Origin: Canna indica
Lineage: Eukaryota; Streptophyta; Magnoliopsida; Zingiberales; Cannaceae
Length of the DNA stretch: 64,000 bases
Reading direction: 5' to 3'
NCBI GenBank assembly: GCA_034359265.1
Contig: CP136894.1
Span: forward strand, 33,758,501 to 33,822,500
Within the stretch, counting starts at the first letter, position 1. Each line of letters opens with the position of its first letter. The notes beneath the pieces are model-generated. The model was not told where the DNA came from. It worked only from the letters and a program-made list of their open reading frames with translations, and searched no databases. Positions 43,136 to 55,357 of the stretch are shown here, piece by piece. The position numbers and the translations under genes are program-made.

Positions 43136-44735
43136 TGTTGGTGAAATGGCCACACTAGAGGGGTGGTGAATAGTATGTTAACTAAACTTTTCGCCTAATT
43201 CCGATTTTTAATCATTTCATATATTAATTAGGCAAATTGTAATTTATTGACTAAATGCGGAAGCAATAATAAAACAATTTAAACACAAGCAAGGATATCA
43301 ATGCTAACACAATTCTTTATAGTGGTTCGTCCCCTATGCCTAATCCACTACATAAGCACCACGCTTAGGATTGCCAAACTAGTTTAACTAGATTAATTAG
43401 TTTCCTTACAATGAGGACTTTACACTAGAAAGTCTCCTCTCTCAAACCGAAGGCACTTCCACGCCCGAAAGTATCCCGCCTTCCTACCGAGAGCACTCTC
43501 CCACCTCAACCTATGGACAACTCAACTAATCCTAGCAAACTAAGTTTACAATGGTGGATTTAAGCCTTAACACCAAGGCAACCACCAACTCATCAACCTA
43601 GCACTCTAGGTTTACACACTTGATAAATACAAATGAAATAACCAATAAAATACACAACTTAATGTAGCAATAAATCAAACAACAAATACTTAACTCTAAA
43701 AGAAACTCCCCAGTCCTTTTGATGCCTCAAATTGATGAATCAGTGAAGCTTGAAGGCTAAATCAAGGTGTGGAGAACAAAACTAGGGTTATTGCAAGGAT
43801 GGCTCAATGAAAGCTTGTAGGGATGCTTAAGATCACACTTTGTGGCATTGAAGCATTAATGGTAGGCTAGAAATAAGTTTGGGATGAGTATTTATAACCC
43901 CCAAACATGAAGGCTCACCAACGGGCATTTTTTTGCCCATTGGCGATGCCCGGTCGATCGTCGGTCGATCGACCGAGCGACCGAAGGCCTACTGCCCATT
44001 TCGGGCATCATTTGGTTGACCAAAATGCCTTCTTCGTCTACCGGTTGACCAGTCGGTCGACCAAACCTGGGCAGGGCAGACTACTTGGTTAGGTTGGTTT
44101 TTCTGCTTGTTTGCTCATTTTTGGGTTCTATCTTCGCTAAGTCTACTTATATAACATTGACTAACTTTAAGTTAAAACATATATGTTATATAAGGATTAC
44201 TCCCCATTTTGATTGAATAAAAATATCTAAAAAATCAAAATCCTTAAGAATCAAAATCTAACTTTTGGGGTCTAGTACAAATTTCCGAAAAACGGAAATT
44301 TTCTAATCTTCCTAGTCAAGTATGGGTAGGCTAAAGGCTTCCAAAAAATCCATAAAAATATCTCGTTTACTAGTTTTTACCTAAGGAACAATTTCTAGCA
44401 TTTTTGGTGCCAAGAAAATGTTTAGGTCATATAGCCCTCCATGGAGCTCCCTAGGCTTAGTGAATTCTAGGGTCATTTTCTAATTTGTCGGGTTTTCATG
44501 TTTTGTGGTTCGGCTTTAGTTTTTGGGTTCTTATGCATCATTACGAGGATTTACAACATAAACTAGACACCCTAGACCAAAACTTTAACTTCCCAAAGAA
44601 TTTTTCCAATCGCGAAAATCGTCTACTAACCAACTTGAAACCTGAAAGTATTTCTCAATGAAACATTAGTTCCATATTTGTTATCATCAAAACTAAGATT
44701 AAGACCAAGGTTAAAAATCTTAAGCCAACAACATT
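43131..44735 (-). mobile_element. Solo copia LTR (family of F/G/H) in element D
   Basis: A single LTR, 43,136-44,730, TGTTGGC to CCAACA on the - strand, flanked by a perfect 5-bp duplication ACATT (43,131-43,135 and 44,731-44,735). No internal region, so an LTR-LTR recombination product. - strand TATA box (43,890-43,899), hairpin CCAACGGGCA/TGCCCATTGG (43,918-43,943) and GGTCGACC-type palindromes (43,950-44,065) in U3. Confidence 0.95.
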
Positions 44736-45100
44736 GGCCTTCCCGGGATGGTACATAATGGTGCAGTCATAGTCCTTTAGAAGTTCATGCCACCTCCTCT
44801 GCCTTAGGTTCAACTCTTTTTGGGTAAGCAGGTAATGAAGGCTCTTGTGATTAGTGTAAATCTCATAAGCCTTGTCGTACAAGTAGTGGCGCCACAGCTT
44901 CGCAAATACCACTGCTAATAGTTTTAGGTCATGTGTCGAATAATTCTTCTCATGAACCTTCAACTGGCGGGACGCATAGGCTATTACCCTGCCATACTGC
45001 ATCAGAACACAGCCTAGGCCAACCCGAGAGACATCACAGTAGACCACGAATCCTCCCAAGCCTGAAGGTACTACCAACACTGCGTTGACATCAAGCATTC
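44736..45100 (-). pseudogene. pol: RNase H of gypsy element D
   Basis: [94 protein letters not shown], up to HPGKANV where the solo LTR begins. One residue is missing in the FALKLW stretch. Nearly complete domain. Confidence 0.9.
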
Positions 45101-46160
45101 CTTGAGCTTCTGAAAGCTCTCCTCACACTTATCGTCCCAAACAAATTTGATATTTTTCTGGGTCAACCGAGTCAAAGGAGCTGCAATTCTAGAGAAATTT
45201 TCCACAAATTTTCTGTAATACCTGGCCAACCCCAGGAAACTACGGATCTCAGTCACACTGGTCGGCCGCCTCCAGTTCTGCACTGCCTCCACCTTTGTGG
45301 GATCCATCCTTACCCTTTCCTTGGACACTACATGGCCCAGGAATACTACACTCTCAAACCAGAACTCGCACTTGGTGAATTTGACATACAACCAGTGCTC
45401 CCTGAGGGTTTCCAGGACCATCCTCAAATGCTCGGAGTGCTCCTCCCTACTCTTGGAGTATACTAGGATGTCATCGATAAGGACGATCATAAATCTATCC
45501 AGGTACTCCTTGAACACCCGGTTCATCAAATCCATAAAATCCATTGACGCAATAGTCAGCCCAATTGACATTACTAGGAACTCAAAGTGGCCATAGCGAG
45601 TCCTGACGGCAGTCTTAGGCACATCCCAGTCCCGAATTCTCAGTTGATGGTATTCAGACCTCAAATCAATTTTTAAAAACCATTATGCCCCCTGCAGTTG
45701 GTCGAACAAGTCATTGATCCTTGGCAGCGAGTAATGATTGTTGATTGTCACCTTGTTAAGCTACTTGTAGTCAATGCACATGCGCATGGACACGTCCTTC
45801 TTTTTCACGAAGAGTATCGGGGCACCCCACAGGGACACACTCAGGCGGATGAAGCCCAAGTCTAGCAACTCTTGCAACTGTGATTTTAATTCCCTGAGTT
45901 CGGCCGGTGCAATCCTATAAGGTGGAATGGAGATTGGCTTCACCCTAGGCTGCAAATCAACGTAAAATTCTATCTCTCTTCTTGGTGGCAGACCCGACAA
46001 CTCCTCAGGAAATACATCAAGAAACTTACAAACCACTTGTGTTCCTCTGACATTCCCCGTCGTGTCTCTATCCTCCTCGACCACATATACAAAGGCCAGG
46101 AAGGACTGGCAGCCACCCATAAGTAGTTTGCAAGCCTTTAGGGCTGAAATAACTCCCATA
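45071..46160 (-). pseudogene. pol: Reverse transcriptase of gypsy element D, catalytic box intact
   Basis: Frame 46,159-45,761 carries the linker and fingers ([41 protein letters not shown]) and ends in a stop. A short broken stretch holds the QLNKVT and [12 protein letters not shown] text. Frame 45,664-45,071 has the palm [44 protein letters not shown] with both catalytic Asp, then thumb [13 protein letters not shown] and [30 protein letters not shown]. The least damaged RT in the window. Confidence 0.9.
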
Positions 46161-46192
46161 GTCTCACCCCTCCCATCTCCCTGGAAGGTGAA

Positions 46193-46576
46193 CTATGGCA
46201 ATCCGGGCTTGCTGAAAGTGATAGTCTTAGCCCTGCAATACACTGACGCAAAGTGATCCACCAGCCAATCCATGCCGAGTATAACATTGAGTTCAAGCAT
46301 CGACAAGAGTGTTAATTGTGCCTTCAGCACATGCCCACAAATGAGCACCTCACATTCTCGAAAAGTTGTCTCAGCTAATATTGCATCGCCCGTAGGTGTC
46401 GACACAACATATGGCACATCAAGCAAGGAAGGTGTCACAGGTAACTTAGCAGCAAATCTAGCAGATACAAAGGAGTGCGTGGCACCCGGATCAAATAGCA
46501 CATAAGCAGCGGATGAACTAACTATAAGAGTACCTGTTACCACCGCCTTAGATGCCTCAGTACCATCTCGGTTCAT
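46193..46576 (-). pseudogene. pro: Protease of gypsy element D
   Basis: Open frame with the complete active site DPGATHSFVSARFAAKL, then STPTGDAILAETTF, CGHVLKAQLTLLSMLELNVILGMDWLVDHFASVYCRAKTITFSKPGLP and a stop. All expected residues are present. It begins at MNRDGTEASKAVVTG, internal to the polyprotein. Confidence 0.9.
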
Positions 46577-46579
46577 AGC

Positions 46580-47822
46580 ATAAACCCTGGCAGTCGGCCT
46601 CTCAAAATGACTAGTCTATTGTCCCCTGCCCTGTATCTGCCCCTTCCGATCCATCGAACCAACTGACATTGGTGCTTTCCCTCTAGACTGCTCAGTTCTC
46701 TGACTAGCTTTGTCTGGACAATCTTTCCTGAAATATCCAACCTGCCCGCACCTGAAACATGCATCCATGCGGCCGTACCAAGTCCCCCAGTGCCTTCTGT
46801 TACAACGACCACACTGCAGCACTTCTGATTTTTGAATAACACCCCATGACTCTGTCTGCCGAGTTGTCCCTGTCCCTGGGCCTCCATGGCCCCGGCTACT
46901 GTTGGTCCCCTGCTTGGCTGGTGGTCTGCCACGGCAATAGTCCCCTTAGAGTGCCACGACCGACCCCCTAATCCTTGAGGTCGGAACTTCTACTTTGGGG
47001 GCTCGTCGTTTTTCTCGAACGACACTAGTGCTTCCTTCCTGAGTGCCTCATCCACTACCCGAGCAAATGTGGTGTCCTCGGTATAGTGAATAAGTTTGCC
47101 GATCTATGGTCTCAGCCCCCAACGAACCTCTTGATCATTGCGGTCTTAGTAGCTATCAGAGTTGGGTGGAACTTTAAGAGCCAAGTGAACTCCATCTCAT
47201 AATCTGACACCGTCATGCCACCCGTCTGATGGAGAATCTCGAACTCTCTTGCCCGCTTATCGCGGACGCTCAATGTTAAGTACTGCTCCACTACAATCGC
47301 CTTGAACTCTTCCCATGTATGGGGTGGTGCATCTACCGTCCTGCAGTCCTTCCAAGTATGTAGCCAATTCTTGGCCGGTCCCCTAAACTGTAGGCATATC
47401 ATGCGAGTCGTTGCCTCATATGAGCACCCAAGCTCCATACACAACTCGTAGCAGTCTCCAAGAAATTCAGTGACCTCTACCTGTCGATCTATCCCGGTGA
47501 ACTCCGATGGCCTTAGCTTGACGAAGTCTACGTTTGTGGGTGCCCCTGGAACCCTGACCATCGGTACTACTAGCTCAGCCACCTCTGGTACCACGGGTGC
47601 CACTGGGACCGGCAGTGGCTACTGCTGCTGCCTCAACTCTTGCTCCCTGTGGAGAGCCTCTGTCAACAAAGCCACCTGAGCCTATATCTGAACAACTATG
47701 GGATCCTATCCCCCCTCCTCTGGCTGCTCTCTCCCACGGTCCCGGCCTCGGCCTCGACTCTAGCGTTTTGTGGAATTACTGCCGCTGCCGCTCAACGCAG
47801 CATTGTGAGCCTCCATCACACT
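46580..47822 (-). pseudogene. gag: Gag of gypsy element D
   Basis: The start is ATG near 47,818 (MEAHNAALSGSGSNSTKR), preceded by CTTTTTCTTAAATGCTAG, acceptor-like. Stops follow in the Arg-Gly region (47,761) and Gln-rich region. The capsid frame 47,603-47,112 has the full FRGPAKNWLHTWKD, EFKAIVVEQYL and YEMEFTWLLKFHPTLIATK segments. A frameshift near 47,112 leads to the second capsid part. The knuckle CFRCGQVGYFRKDC (about 46,740-46,782) has His replaced by Tyr. Confidence 0.85.
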
Positions 47823-48011
47823 AGCATTTAAGAAAAAGATTGCCATTAATATCAAACAACTTATACAATCATTATTTTAACTTACTAACGGCATAGCGCG
47901 CTGAGGTGCAATCGTGGCCACCTGATCTCGTAGCATAACTATACCGTATGTCGACATGCTAGCTATGCCTCATATGGTACCCAAATATTAGTTGTAGTCA
48001 AGAACTAACCT

Positions 48012-48030
48012 GACGTTCTGATACCAACTT
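48012..48030 (-). other. Primer-binding site of D
   Basis: On the - strand TTGGTATCAGAACGTC begins a few bases after the LTR end. TGGTATCAGA fits initiator tRNA(Met). Confidence 0.85.
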
Positions 48031-50479
48031 TGTCACGCCCCAACTCAGGGTCGCATGACCGGCCACGGTATGTGTCGATACCCCAAAGCCTACCACATGC
48101 ACTAACCATAAACACACAATAAGCAACCGAAGTAACCTAGAAATCATAGATCAAAACAGTGATACCAAACGTTATTAAAGGTTTAAAATAGTTTTTATCA
48201 AAAACAAGTTCAAGAAACAACTCAAGTTTTTTTAAAGTAACATCCCAAGATTTTTAAAACAACTCAATGTTCTACATAAACAACTTAGTGCATGCACAAC
48301 GACTCTAATCAACACGACTATGACTATATGGCCGCTTGTTATGAGATCCGCGTCACCACTTGCCCTTCAACCGCACAACACCATCAAGCCATACCTCACT
48401 GGGCAGGCTCTGCAAAACAAAAACAATAACCAGTGAGTTCACGAGGAACTCAGTGAGCTGTTCTTCCGAACCTCCACTTAAATCCCAGTACAATATCATG
48501 TTTAACAATGAAACATATGTATAAAATTTGTATTGGTCATGTCGTGGTAATCGGCCTGTTGGCCAATCTTTATGAGTAAGTAAACCAGCCGACTACGGCT
48601 CTATGCAACAAGTTTCACTTAGCCACTATGGGCCTTACCCTGCATGAATGGTTCGGCCATGCCCGACCTTCACCTCATTACAGCACTCAGCCATACCAGC
48701 CTACACGATCATACAAGTAATATCAACAACCACTACAGATTATATTTCACATAAATTCACATATAGCGGTTCAATCACCGGGCCCGTCAACTAGGATGGT
48801 CAACTAGTCTCAGGAACCCACCGGGTTATGGATAGCTAGTCCCACCCAACTCGGGTCTACCGTCAGCGTGGCCCACTTACGGAATCTCAAGACCCTCCGC
48901 CACTTGGTTTTAACACCTAGCGTGGCCCGCTAGTGCAATCTCAAGACCCAAATCACCCGCTGAGTTGAATATTAGCCGTTCCGACTATCGATACTTCTCA
49001 GCCCGACCATCTCAATCACAATACACAAGTAGAGTATTCTAAAGTTTCCCTATTTAAACCCGGGCTTTCACCCATATCCGACCCCTCCTTCTGGGCTCTA
49101 CTAGCCGCACACTAGTGTTCGCTATTTTTTTTCTAGGAGTCAACCTAGATTATCCACATATAAGTCTTTCCGACAAATGAAAACTCTATGAATACCTTAT
49201 AATCATCTAGTATCACTCGTCACATTCCTTAAATGTAAACTACGTGCCATAAGTGCCGAAATGTCCGAATACTATGTATCACAACATATAACTTATAAAC
49301 AAATTTATTCTAGAGCTAATAACATAATTAATCGCATGAACGTAAGAATAGCGTAATTAAATTCTGCATTTAACCAATAAATTTCAGCAAGGAAATATTT
49401 GATCTAGCATCGTAGAATTCAAATTAGCATCAATAATTTGATAAAGGAAATTTCAGGAATATATACTACCTCATAAATTTCGCTACATATGTCCTCCTAG
49501 GTTATGATTCTTCTATAATTGTGAACTTACCTAATTCTACCATAGATCTACTCGTCAAGCAAAATAATCTACGTCTCATTCGATCAACAAGGTTTCTAAT
49601 GTGAGGGAGTCGATTTCTTGGTCAGATTTCCCCTCCTCCCTCCTCAGTCGAACCTTGAGCAAGGAATACCTTGCTCGGCCGAGCCCTTCAGGGTGGGGAA
49701 AGAGGAATTTTGACCATGTACCTTAGAATGAATCATTAATCTGCTTCTTCTTGAATGGAGATCGATCTAAGGAGTTTAAACCACTCGAGGGGATTTGGGG
49801 AAATTTCGGCATGACCTTTCCCCTTTTCCCTCTATTTGGTCGGGCCCCTAAATCATCAAGAAAGGATCATTTAAAAACAAAACCCAATACATCGATGAAG
49901 AATATGATTGATAATCCGAGAAACATCATCAATCGACAAGAAACGTCGCGTGAAATCTCGATCTATCACATCTACTTGGTTTGGTCACACGCCTCACCCT
50001 ACTAGTCGAGATTCGACCACTCACCTTGATTAGAAGAAGGAGAAGGACAAGACGTAGGTGTTCCCGATCTCCGACGATGACAACGATCCCGGCGCCGCCC
50101 ACAAGCTCTCTCTCTCCCCCCCCTTCCCTTCACCTCGGGCTACGTGCGGCTCTCTCTCCCTTGAGCTGCTGGGGTGAGGGGTTTATTTCTTTCTCTTTTT
50201 TTGACAAAATTGCCGTCTTCACTTAAGCCATCTAACTCAACTCAACCTAATTAAGCCCGATTCGAGCCGCAACTCGATGCACGAACACGATTTCAAACCC
50301 TGCTCAATCAACCCACTCAAGATTAAATTAACCTCAGGATGAAAAATAACACTTATCATTAATTTATAAAAATTAAATTATACCTCATACTCATGGGGAT
50401 TTCGCGACTCGATCCGGCTAGCTCCTCATCTGGTGCGCTGCACCAAATAAATTTATATTAGAAAACCTCAAGTATTACA
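48031..50479 (-). repeat. 5' LTR of gypsy element D
   Basis: On the - strand TGTAATACTTGAGG at 50,479 to GGGGCGTGACA at 48,031, 2,449 bp. Its U5 end resembles A and C but most of the rest differs. Donor-like AAG|GTGAGTGG on the - strand with GT at 50,023-50,024, after a GC-rich leader. Two 33-bp units CAGCGTGGCCCAC...CTCAAGACCC and TAGCGTGGCCCGC...CTCAAGACCC lie at 48,866 and 48,918. The A/C-type hairpin array is not seen. Confidence 0.9.
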
Positions 50480-51356
50480 CCTTAATAGAATCATTTCCTT
50501 CCTTTCTTCTTAAATGTCGCCTTTGCAATATATATTATAAAATAATATCATTAAAGAACTTCCAATATATAGATATACACTTTTATACATTCCTAGTTGA
50601 TGCTTTATATCATTCAAGAGTTTCGAAGCACAAAATAGACGAAGAGCATCTTTAATAGTGTGAACAAGCCTTGAATTGTTGTTGAGACCTTATTGCCTGC
50701 AACGGATAGCAACTGAACAAATACAAAAAAACCGTCCAAATTTCTTCAAAAGTAATTTTAATCTATTTTGGCAACAGAAAATCACATATTCACACAATTT
50801 CATACAGGTCTCGGTGTCAAATGGGACCAAGTATCAGTTTTCATGGCTTGTAACGAAGAATGCAAGTATGAAATAACATCCACTCTCAAACTATGGTTTA
50901 AGTCTATAAGGTACCATTACAAACTGCCCAATATAGGCAATACATAGCAGTCCAATAACACATTGCATCACCAAAATAGAATACGTGGAACTATTTTATA
51001 TTGCAAAATAAAGTAGAAAATGATCAACTTCAGGAATGTGATTCCCTTTCCCTCTCATGTGCTTTATGGATATGTGAAACAGATCAAAATAAATTAATGA
51101 TTGTTCAATGCAACAGAGATAATATAGTCACATGGATATGCAGGAAAGAGCTTTCAACATTGTGACTAATGCAAGAATAACATAGATAGCCGTCAACATT
51201 GTTATGCAACCATCTTGCCTGAAATTTATCTACTAAAGATATTATATAAAATAATAATACAATCTCAAGATGGCGATTTACTCTAAAATTAAGAGCATTC
51301 CATATAATATTGAAAATTGATATGTTTCCACTATGACTAACCCGTATGGGAAAAAA
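50480..51356. other. AT-rich flank without a recognisable gene
   Basis: Unique-looking DNA right of the D LTR. The only exon-like stretch is 50,808-50,910 on the + strand, open in one phase between a CATACAG acceptor-like and an AAG|GTACC donor-like site (LGVKWDQVSVFMACNEEC). That is too short to trust. Confidence 0.4.
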
Positions 51357-51485
51357 TCATAGCTGATGAAGATGAGACTTCCTAGTCTCAACAACTTCCT
51401 TCCCATTATTCTTTGGACTTGAATCATCATGCATGTCAAATTGAGATATAAAATCAACAAAAACATGCAAGGTCAATAAGTCAAT
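51357..51485 (-). pseudogene. Possible terminal exon of an unknown gene
   Basis: On the - strand, after the acceptor-like TCTTTTTATTTTAG, 42 codons stay open to TGA (IDLLTLHVFVDF, DMHDDSSPKNNGKEVVETRK, SHLHQL). The hydrophilic composition looks coding-like, but the stretch is short and I do not recognise the protein. No confident upstream exon is found, because an LTR-like block follows. Confidence 0.3.
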
Positions 51486-51599
51486 CTAAAATAAAAAGAT
51501 AGTTAGAGAAAAGAATAAATAAATGATGATGAAATGGGAATTAAAAAACAAGAATATAAGTGTTTCTATTATGTTCGTGTTTTAAAAAAAAATAACTAA

Positions 51600-53960
51600 A
51601 AGTCAACACCAAATAAATAAATGAGGAATGGGAAGAGAGATGGTTGGACGAGAGGGGGTTGCAGGTGATGGTGAGGTGAGGGGTTTTAAGAGAGAGAGAG
51701 CGGGTAATGGGAGGTTGAGAAGAGGAGGAGGAGAGGATCCCTGTGCGCTGAGGAGGAGTCGGCGCGTGTGTTGCCGGTGGAGATCGTCGTCGCCGGAATC
51801 GCGGAATCGAGGTAGGATATCTCATCACTCTGCTTCATTTTTCATTGTTTTCTCCGACGAAGATGAGAGGAAGAGGTGGCTGCGAAGTCGCAACCCATGC
51901 GGGTTGGCCATGCGCGATATCGCGAACGATAATCGCACGCAACGCCACGTGTAGTGGTTGCGAACTGCCATGACATGGTCGGCCCGCCGGAGGGCTGCCA
52001 CACACAGGTCGCACAACCATGGCGGCGCCCAGCAGCCGAGTGCTGCTGGTGTGGGCTGTCTGGGCAGCCGCTCGATTGGTCGTGGGACTGGTCGAGGCCG
52101 GAGGATCGAAGAGAGGGCGGGGGTCTTGGAGTTTCCGGTCGGCTACGGCTAGGCGGCTGGCCGGGAGTGGAGGGGGTCTGCGGGTGAAAGGAGAGGAGCT
52201 GGAGAACGGAACAAGGGAGATGAATAAAGGAAAAACAAAAAGAAAAGGAAAAAGAGAAAGAAAGGGAAAAGAAAGAGAGAGAGATCGGGATGTGTAAAAA
52301 AAAAAGGAAATATTTAATTTATTAACAATTAAATGGTGGTATGGTAAATTTGATGATTTAGTTAATTATTTAGTTAATTGATAATTAGGTGGTGTTTAGA
52401 TTAATTTGATGATTTAGTTAAATTAATAATTAAACTATTTAATTATTGTTGATTAAATGGTTGATAACTATATGTTATAAATTAATTTATTTGGTTGACC
52501 TCGAGTTGTCGGTTGAGGTCGAGGTGAATAGCAAACTTGAATATTTTTGCATACTGAACGCGATGGTGGGGTTGGTTTTTCAAGAAAACATTGTTAGGAT
52601 GTTCTTTTAGTTGGTTAGTTGTTGAGACTGTCGAAGTGTTTAAATAATATTAAATTATTAGTATGAGAATTTAGTTGATTAATTAGTGTGAAATAACTGT
52701 TGAGTGTGTTGAGGGTGGGTTGAGCCTGCAAGTCTGTCGTCCCTTGTCTTTTGTTGATTTGTCGTTGGAGGTAAATTATAGAAATACCCTTGCTTCCGTT
52801 GTTTGATTTTCTTCTTAAAAATTTATTGAACTCCTATTGCATATTCTTGTTAGACATGCCATGTAGAGAAATTGCATGTGTTATATTTTATTATTGTTTA
52901 TTATTGGTGTTTGTTCTTTATCATAGTAAGTTATGGTAATCCTATAGTGCATTGGATTAGTCATCGTATGAATAATATCATGTTGTTATATATTGTGTTG
53001 TTTACTTGTTGAGCATGTTATTATACGGTTGATCATGTCATAATCACTTGGATTTGTTGTTATATTGTTGATCATGATGTTTTGTTATTATCAAGTTGTT
53101 CATGTTGTTATCACTTGGAGTTGTTGTTATATTGTTGATCATGGTAATATACCTTGTTGCACTGTTGGAGTCGAGTTGCATGGTTGTTGTCGATTTGGAG
53201 GCTACGGGCTTGGAGAGGACTTCGGTCTAGGGAAATTTCGATGTGGTACCCCCCAGGCATGGGAGAGGGTATATATGATATTGACTAGTCGCACGTTGGG
53301 CACCTTCGGGTGCGATGATGTCGGACGCGACATCTGACGGGCTACCCGCTTGGTGGGGGTAGTTGCATCATCATTGGAGCGGACGGTTGATGCCACTCTG
53401 CAGGTCCACATGTTAGATGATTCGGTTGATGTTGTTTAGGAGTAGGAGACGAGTATATGTTGTGTTCATTGCCTTTGACTGCATCTTAGGCCATGTTATT
53501 CATTGTTGAGTTGAGACTTGATGCTTGTTGATCATATTGTGATTCTCCTACTCAGCATCTGCTGATCTTCGTTGTTTTTGCTTCAGACTTGCAAGGGTGA
53601 GCAGTCGATCTATAGATTGAGGTGGAGATAGTTTTTAAACAGCTAGTAGACAGTCGTAGATGTGGAGCTCTGATGGCGACTATTTTTGTATTTTGTTTCA
53701 TTTTGTCGCCTTATAACGCTAAACCTTGATATTGTTATTTTGGAGCTGTAATATGTAGAACTATTTGATATTTTGTTAAATCTTGTATTTGATTGGACTG
53801 TTCCTTATCGTATGTATTGTTGGACTTTTCGAACATGATTATTGGTTTTAACGTTGTCTTTTATATTATGTTATCATTCTTGATTTTTCCTTCCGCTGCG
53901 TGGTATTCGAGTTGTCGTTGCTGCGTCTCGGGACATGATAGTTTCAAAATGTTAAGACCT
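51600..53960 (+). repeat. LTR-like block, probably another gypsy LTR (boundaries unclear)
   Basis: The order of features mimics the A/C LTRs: a GC-rich leader (51,650-52,270) with a GAG|GTAGGA donor-like site at 51,811, a T-rich stretch with TTGTTGATCATG-type repeats (52,300-53,130), small hairpins such as GCACC/GGGTGC (53,299) and GATGTC/GACATC (53,318), and a GGTGAGCAG...GAGGTGGAGATAG stretch resembling GGTGAGGTGGGCTGGAGC of A. I cannot fix TG/CA ends or a duplication. Its open frames on either strand are probably not genes. Confidence 0.4.
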
Positions 53961-54153
53961 TGGGAATGGTTTTTTTCCTAAAGTCCTACAAGAGTTGAAC
54001 AAATGGTGAACATGATAAAAGGCCCGCAATGTAGCAATTACGAAGCATTGATATACATAATTATTAGTCCTCGGAGTAGTAATCTTTTAACCTCTGATTC
54101 TTTCTTACCCGGAGTCACAATTTTGAGAATTTCCATTTTAGGAGTCACGATTT

Positions 54154-54590
54154 TTACTGAGTCAACATAGACACTCCTCTTGGATCCCATTTGGCACCTT
54201 TGGACTTGCTATAATAGCTTATTTTTTCAGTTCTTTGTTCAGACTTCTCGAGAGAAACTGAATTGGAGTTAGCATTCCCATTTTCAATAACTCTAGCAGT
54301 GTGGGAAGAGCACCTTGCGTCTCCATCTTCTTGGAATCTAATATTCACTGGAATACTTTTAGATGTTGATTCAGTCGAACTTGTGTGTCCCTTTGCAACT
54401 AACTTTGTTGTTTTGACTCCTTTTAATTTCGCGATGAATTAGTTTCTCTAGTCTGAATAGTAGAAACTTTGTCTAAACTTGCAAAGTTCAGATATCCAAA
54501 CTACGATTCTGCCCTTTCAGCGGGACCTCTAGCATCTTCACCTGATTGCTTCTGGAACAACTTAGCCCCATCTTCAGTAAAGTCGGACAA
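54154..54590 (-). pseudogene. Gene fragment, unknown protein, C-terminal part
   Basis: On the - strand coding-like text runs from DFTEDGAKLFQKQSGEDARGPAERAES, a TAG, then FGYLNFASLDKVSTIQTRE, a frameshift, then GVKTTKLVAKGHTSSTES to SYYSKSKGAKWDPRGVSMLTQ and TAA. It is hydrophilic and low in TE features. The stop and the frameshift argue for a pseudogene. I do not recognise the family. The intervening 54,600-55,130 looks like an intron or spacer. Confidence 0.4.
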
Positions 54591-55131
54591 ATATGAACAA
54601 TATAATAGCGCACAATTACTAATTTAAAATCAATTTTAAAACTTCAACACCAAATTAGAATGTTATCCCTTTATTTCATCAACTGATTTTGTGGCTATTG
54701 TTAACACTGCCAATAATGGTTCCAAGACTCGATGAAAATGGTAGAGGGATGTGTTACTTAAGCGATTTACAGTCAGCATCAAACAATGCCAGAAACTCAT
54801 GTTGCTGATTTTTGGCTAGTGTTCATGTGGTTGTTACTGTCAACTTATTATAATTAGTAATTAAACTGTTAAATGTAACTAAAAGCTGAATTGCAACTGT
54901 CCAATAATAAAGTTAAGGAAGTTAGTTTATTGCATTTAATGTATGGTACCATGCCACTCTTGATTGTTAAACTTCTATGATAATAACAATTATTTTCTTA
55001 CCTATGAATCTATAGTTTGCAAAATGATTTTACAAATCATAGTGCTCAATCATATGCTTTTAGATGTTATAACTGGGTATCCATATGTGTGAGCATAATA
55101 GAAGGGGACAGTTCCCTATCTAGAGTATTAC

Positions 55132-55290
55132 ATGTTCAAATTCTTTAGCACAACAAGAAAGGTTTGAACCCATAACATCTTCGGTAGGAAGAAACCAACC
55201 ATTAGCTTGTTGATGACTATAGGTCCCATCATCTTCATTAAGAAAATTATTGTAGAACTCCAAATAAGAAGAATCTTTTTCAGCAGCCTT
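55132..55290 (-). pseudogene. Gene fragment, internal exon-like, unknown protein
   Basis: On the - strand an open phase reads AAEKDSSYLEFYNNFLNEDD, then GTYSHQQANGWFLPTEDVMG and SNLSCCAKEFEH, ending in a donor-like CAT|GTAATA at 55,131. An acceptor-like TTCAAAAAG precedes it. Same strand and phase as the fragment at 55,358-55,590, so both may belong to one split gene. Confidence 0.4.
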
Positions 55291-55357
55291 TTTGAAGGAT
55301 AAGTTTGCAAAGGTTTACTCAGAAAGTTGTTAAACAACTAGAATATAAGTAAAAATT

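Larger units (their letters stand above)
41477..48030 (-). mobile_element. Gypsy element D, internal region
   Basis: A chromovirus on the - strand between two LTRs (5': 48,031-50,479; 3': the shared LTR). Gag, protease, RT, RNase H, integrase and chromodomain tail are all present. It is interrupted by a solo copia LTR (43,136-44,730). Catalytic motifs of protease, RT and integrase are kept, though frameshifts and stops break the polyprotein. CCTTA follows the 5' LTR; its partner would lie beyond the lost end of B. Confidence 0.9.

Noticed and set aside
50808..50910. + strand exon with acceptor- and donor-like edges
   Set aside because: Only 34 codons, no recognisable protein and no partner exon; mentioned only in the flank entry.
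51541..51828. - strand frame with a transit-peptide-like N-terminus, possibly joined to 51,357-51,485
   Set aside because: It is antisense to a GC-rich, LTR-leader-like block, where such Ser/Pro/Arg frames arise by composition.
52954..53340. Genes in the 53,065-53,411 frames
   Set aside because: Short, overlapping on both strands, and inside the LTR-like block.
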